This document shows positions 33,493-36,511 of a stretch of 36,511 nucleotides of DNA, in pieces (the stretch's first letter is position 1; the number at the start of each line of letters is the position of its first letter). Below the pieces are notes generated by a model, which did no database searches, was not told where the DNA came from, and worked only from the letters and a program-made list of their open reading frames with translations. Origin of the DNA: VRUB01 sp046758085 (lineage in GTDB: Bacteria; Pseudomonadota; Gammaproteobacteria; Acidiferrobacterales; SPGG2); assembly GCA_046758085.1 (NCBI GenBank), contig JBHHZP010000015.1:1-36511 (forward strand), given 5' to 3'. Made by a program: the position numbers and the translations under genes.

Positions 33493-36400
33493 ATGCGAAG
33501 TAGACTTCGCTTGATGCTGTTACTCGTTGGCGCCGTGTTCACCCTTGGGGCGAGCTTTGCCAGACAACCGGTTGAGGACATCAAGGACATCGTCGGTACC
33601 TGGAAAGGCGTCTACACCGATGGTAGTAAGGATCACGTTATCCTGGTCATAAACGAGGGCGGCGCGTACGGAGGTCGAGCGGGCAAGGCGCCCCTTAAGG
33701 GCACACTTCGCATCTTCAGTGGCAACCTCGAATATCAGGAGGCAGGCGCCCCCCGCATCACGTTTGGCTTATACCAGCGCGGCAAGGAACGTCTCCTGCG
33801 TGGCTTCGATGAGGCGGGTGAGTTCAAGCTCTCGCTGAAGTTCGTGAACAAAAGCGCCAAGCTCTCCCTCGAAGACGCCAGCAGATTTATCACGATTGGT
33901 TTCGAAGGCGAGACCTTCGCGCAACCACCGCGCACGATCGATGACATTCGGGAGTTAGTCGGCACCCCCCCTCGGGTACCGGATACCTGCGCGCAAATTC
34001 AGGCCAAGCGGCGCGAAGCGCTTGATGTTGCATTCGAGCGTATTGGAGAAGGCCCCAATACGTTTGCAAACTTGGCGCGAGTGAGCCCCTTCATCGTGGC
34101 AACGGAATGGGAGCTGGCGCGCGGCAATTTCAAACGGACCATCGACTTGATTAATCAGGCGATTCAGAGACTTCGCGGGCAGTGGCTGGCGTGGGGCAGG
34201 GCTAGCCTGTATGTGTTGCTTGTGCGGATTGAAGCTACAGTTGGCGATGTTGAGGCGGCGGGCGCTGACTTCGCCCGCGCTCGAAAGCAGTGGCGCAAGG
34301 CGGTCAGACTCGCCCGAAGCAGTGTCGGCGCATGGACGGATCCGTGGAAATGGGAGACAAGAATCTATTGGCAGGGAGGTGGCCGCGGCACTTACATCGT
34401 TCAGAGACAGCATGAGTTGTCCATTGCCATCGGCCACGCCGCCCTCGCGCAGGCCCGTGGTGAGCTTCCTTTAGCTGAAAATCGCTATCGAGAGGCCCTA
34501 GCAGGACAGCGCTACGCGGGGGGCGTAGGGGGGGGAGGTTATAATTCGCCCGATATGATCGTTTACGGCGATCCGGACCAACTCAGCGCCGAGCTTGCCG
34601 CGAACCTGCTGCATCAGGGCCGCCTCGCCGAGGCCGAACGCCACGCCCGCGACGCAGTGAAGGAAGCCTTTACCTACCGGCCCGACTCACGAAAGTTCAC
34701 GGCGCGCACCGCACAACTGCTTATCCAACTCTCTGCGGTCTATCTGGAACAAGACCGGCTCGATGATGCCGAGTACTTGGCGCGCCTCGCCATCACCATG
34801 CACGCGATCGACTGTGCACTTCCTGATTCCCTGACCTTCATTCGGGCACGGCAAGTTTTAGCGCGCGTGCTCGCTGCCAAGAGTGAGTGGCAGGGGGTGC
34901 TGGGACAAGTCGATCAGGCACGCTCAGCGCTTGCCCAGGATCCCGCTGCGTTCGAGCGCTTGTTCGGCACCAACGTCGAGTGGGCGCTGGCGCTGGTCCA
35001 CACCGGCGATACAGCGGAAGGGTTGCGGCGCCTGCAAGCTGCGTTGGTGCAAACAGTTAAGCGCAGCGGCGCGGACAGTTACGAGGCCGCCGAAGTACGC
35101 GGGCTACTTGCCACAGGACGTGTTGCCGTCGGCGATAAGGCAGGTGCATTACGCGAGTTCTCGCAAGCGTTGTCCGCACTTGTCGCCCGTCGCGATGAGT
35201 TGACGGGATTGGGGGATCAAACGACACGCAGCGCGCGGGTGAATGCCATCATCGACAGTTACATGAAGCTCCTGACCGATGTTCATGGTACGCCGATTGC
35301 CGCGCGGCTAGAGATTAATACAGCAGCGGAACTGCTGCGAGCAGCGAGTGTCCGCTACGCAGGCACCGTACAATCTGCGCTGATGGCCTCTGCCGCGCGC
35401 GCCGCCGCCCGGGATCCGAAGCTCGCCAACCTGGTACGCCGCGATCAGGGTCTCGCCCAGCAGATTACCACCACCCTGGATACGCTCGCCTATCTTGATC
35501 TGGCACCACCTGAGCAGATCGATGCGTCGGTCGTGTCAGGACTTCGTCAACGGATCGTTCCGATGCGCGCACAGAGGGTTGAGTTAGCAAAGAGAATTCG
35601 CAAGCACTTTCCCGAGTACGCAGAGCTTATGAATCCCACCCTGCCGGGTATCAATTCGATCAAAGCAACACTAAGGGCCGACGAGGCCCTGGTTATCTTT
35701 CACGTGGTGGTTGATCGCACGTACGTTTGGGCGATCCGGAAGTCGGGTAGGATAGTTTTATCCGTCGTAAATGTAGGTGGCGAGCAGTTGCTAGCGAAGA
35801 TCGACGACCTGCGCCAAGCCCTCGAGCCCAAAGCCGAAACCTTAGGGGATATTCCCACCTTTGATGTGGCCGTCGCCTATGAACTCTATGCCGCCTTACT
35901 CAAGCCTGTCGAGAAGGGCTGGAAAAATGCCAAGTATTTATTAATGGTCGCCCACGGCCCCTTGGGCCAGCTGCCTTTATCGGTTTTGCCAACCGCCCCG
36001 GTTACACTAGGTAAGAAAGATACACCGCCGTTCGCCCGCTACCGTGCTGTCCCCTGGCTTGCCCGCACCCACACGGTGACGGTGTTACCTTCCATCTCAT
36101 CTTTAATTACATTGCGTACCCTTCCGGCGGGGGACGCCACCCGCCGCCCCTTCGCCGGCTTTGGCGATCCCTACTTCAGTGAAGCCCAAGCCCAACAAGC
36201 CCGGGTCGAAGCACAACAACTGGCACAGTTGAGCGAACGCAGCTTCGCGGTCAGAAGCCTGCCCTTAACGCGGCGTAGTGTGCCGGAGACACGCCGGGTT
36301 TCTAGTGCCGATCTGGCGAAGCTCCCGCGGCTTCCCGATACGGCCGAGGAGGTCCGCTCGATTGCGTTGGCACTTAATGCGGATCTGACGACAGACGTCT

Positions 36401-36511
36401 TTGTCGGTCAGGAGGCATCTGAGAAGACGGTAAAGTCGATGAACCTCGCAGACCGAAAGGTCATTGCCTTCGCCACCCACGGTCTGGTGCCCGGGGATCT
36501 CGACGGCCTGA
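33493..36511 (+). CDS. Exported TPR-CHAT protease-like protein (3' truncated by the window)
   Basis: The frame is open from ATG 33493 to the right edge, about 1,006 codons. A Sec signal peptide covers residues 1-24 (RLMLLLVGAVFTLGASFA). Next is a beta-rich domain of about 130 residues (VGTWKGVYTDGSKDHVILVI onward), lipocalin-like in appearance. Then come helical TPR-like repeats (about 175-650, for example AELAANLLHQGRLAEAERHA and SAVYLEQDRLDDAEYLARLA). A CHAT domain starts near 730: AHGPLGQLPLSVLP, LPDTAEEVRSIALAL and the catalytic histidine H996 in VIAFATHGL. CHAT is a caspase-like cysteine peptidase fold; the catalytic cysteine would lie beyond the window. AAAGGAG precedes the start. There is no operon partner on the left. 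Function in the envelope is unknown. Confidence 0.9.
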   Translation, partial: MRSRLRLMLLLVGAVFTLGASFARQPVEDIKDIVGTWKGVYTDGSKDHVILVINEGGAYGGRAGKAPLKGTLRIFSGNLEYQEAGAPRITFGLYQRGKERLLRGFDEAGEFKLSLKFVNKSAKLSLEDASRFITIGFEGETFAQPPRTIDDIRELVGTPPRVPDTCAQIQAKRREALDVAFERIGEGPNTFANLARVSPFIVATEWELARGNFKRTIDLINQAIQRLRGQWLAWGRASLYVLLVRIEATVGDVEAAGADFARARKQWRKAVRLARSSVGAWTDPWKWETRIYWQGGGRGTYIVQRQHELSIAIGHAALAQARGELPLAENRYREALAGQRYAGGVGGGGYNSPDMIVYGDPDQLSAELAANLLHQGRLAEAERHARDAVKEAFTYRPDSRKFTARTAQLLIQLSAVYLEQDRLDDAEYLARLAITMHAIDCALPDSLTFIRARQVLARVLAAKSEWQGVLGQVDQARSALAQDPAAFERLFGTNVEWALALVHTGDTAEGLRRLQAALVQTVKRSGADSYEAAEVRGLLATGRVAVGDKAGALREFSQALSALVARRDELTGLGDQTTRSARVNAIIDSYMKLLTDVHGTPIAARLEINTAAELLRAASVRYAGTVQSALMASAARAAARDPKLANLVRRDQGLAQQITTTLDTLAYLDLAPPEQIDASVVSGLRQRIVPMRAQRVELAKRIRKHFPEYAELMNPTLPGINSIKATLRADEALVIFHVVVDRTYVWAIRKSGRIVLSVVNVGGEQLLAKIDDLRQALEPKAETLGDIPTFDVAVAYELYAALLKPVEKGWKNAKYLLMVAHGPLGQLPLSVLPTAPVTLGKKDTPPFARYRAVPWLARTHTVTVLPSISSLITLRTLPAGDATRRPFAGFGDPYFSEAQAQQARVEAQQLAQLSERSFAVRSLPLTRRSVPETRRVSSADLAKLPRLPDTAEEVRSIALALNADLTTDVFVGQEASEKTVKSMNLADRKVIAFATHGLVPGDLDGL

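Noticed and set aside
33493..36511. CHAT gene as part of a gRAMP/Craspase-type CRISPR defence system
   Set aside because: It has a Sec signal peptide and so acts outside the cytoplasm; no CRISPR array or cas gene is visible in the window.

Overview
The window is GC-rich, densely coded bacterial DNA from a Gram-negative organism. Evidence for this is three periplasmic binding proteins with twin-arginine export signals, TRAP and ABC importers, an exported CHAT protein and Shine-Dalgarno-led operons. A member of Pseudomonadota or a neighbouring uncultured lineage fits best, but nothing here (no rRNA, no informational genes) fixes the taxonomy. No tRNA, rRNA, CRISPR array, intact insertion sequence or phage gene was seen.

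Layout. 1-2659: end of a dipeptide/oligopeptide-type ABC importer (permease C-terminus plus a fused two-domain ATPase). 2993-4564: a CBS-pair protein and a YfcG-like glutathione transferase, separated by a gap with a low-complexity repeat. 5059-9409: a complete four-gene carbohydrate-type ABC importer (binding protein, ATPase, two permeases). 9862-11485: a peroxiredoxin-like protein and a hydroxypyruvate/glyoxylate-type reductase. 11917-17293: TRAP transporter P-Q-M genes, an amidase and a 60-residue membrane protein. 17464-19343 (minus): FAH-family hydrolase and ketopantoate-reductase-like protein. 19344-20563: a 1.2 kb gap with a perfect 16-bp palindrome resembling a GntR-family operator. 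20564-21682: a second, stand-alone TRAP binding protein paralogous to the first. 21723-26893: YdiJ/GlcD-type FAD/Fe-S dehydrogenase (minus), serine-glyoxylate-type aminotransferase (plus), tartronate-semialdehyde-type reductase (minus). 27277-30267: crotonase-family protein, class III CoA-transferase and DapA-family aldolase (plus). 30338-32675 (minus): second class III CoA-transferase and a RimK-like ATP-grasp ligase. 33493 to the right edge: an exported TPR-CHAT protein, truncated by the window.

How the genes may work together (inference). Importers for small carboxylates and other solutes sit beside enzymes that handle 2-oxo and 2-hydroxy acids. A flavin/Fe-S 2-hydroxyacid dehydrogenase, an aminotransferase of the serine-glyoxylate type and two reductases that could both yield glycerate suggest a glyoxylate/hydroxypyruvate/glycerate module. 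Around it are enzymes that would prepare substrates: amidase, FAH hydrolase, two CoA-transferases, a crotonase and a DapA-like lyase. The actual imported substrate cannot be read from the sequence. The CHAT protein at the right edge is probably unrelated to this metabolism.
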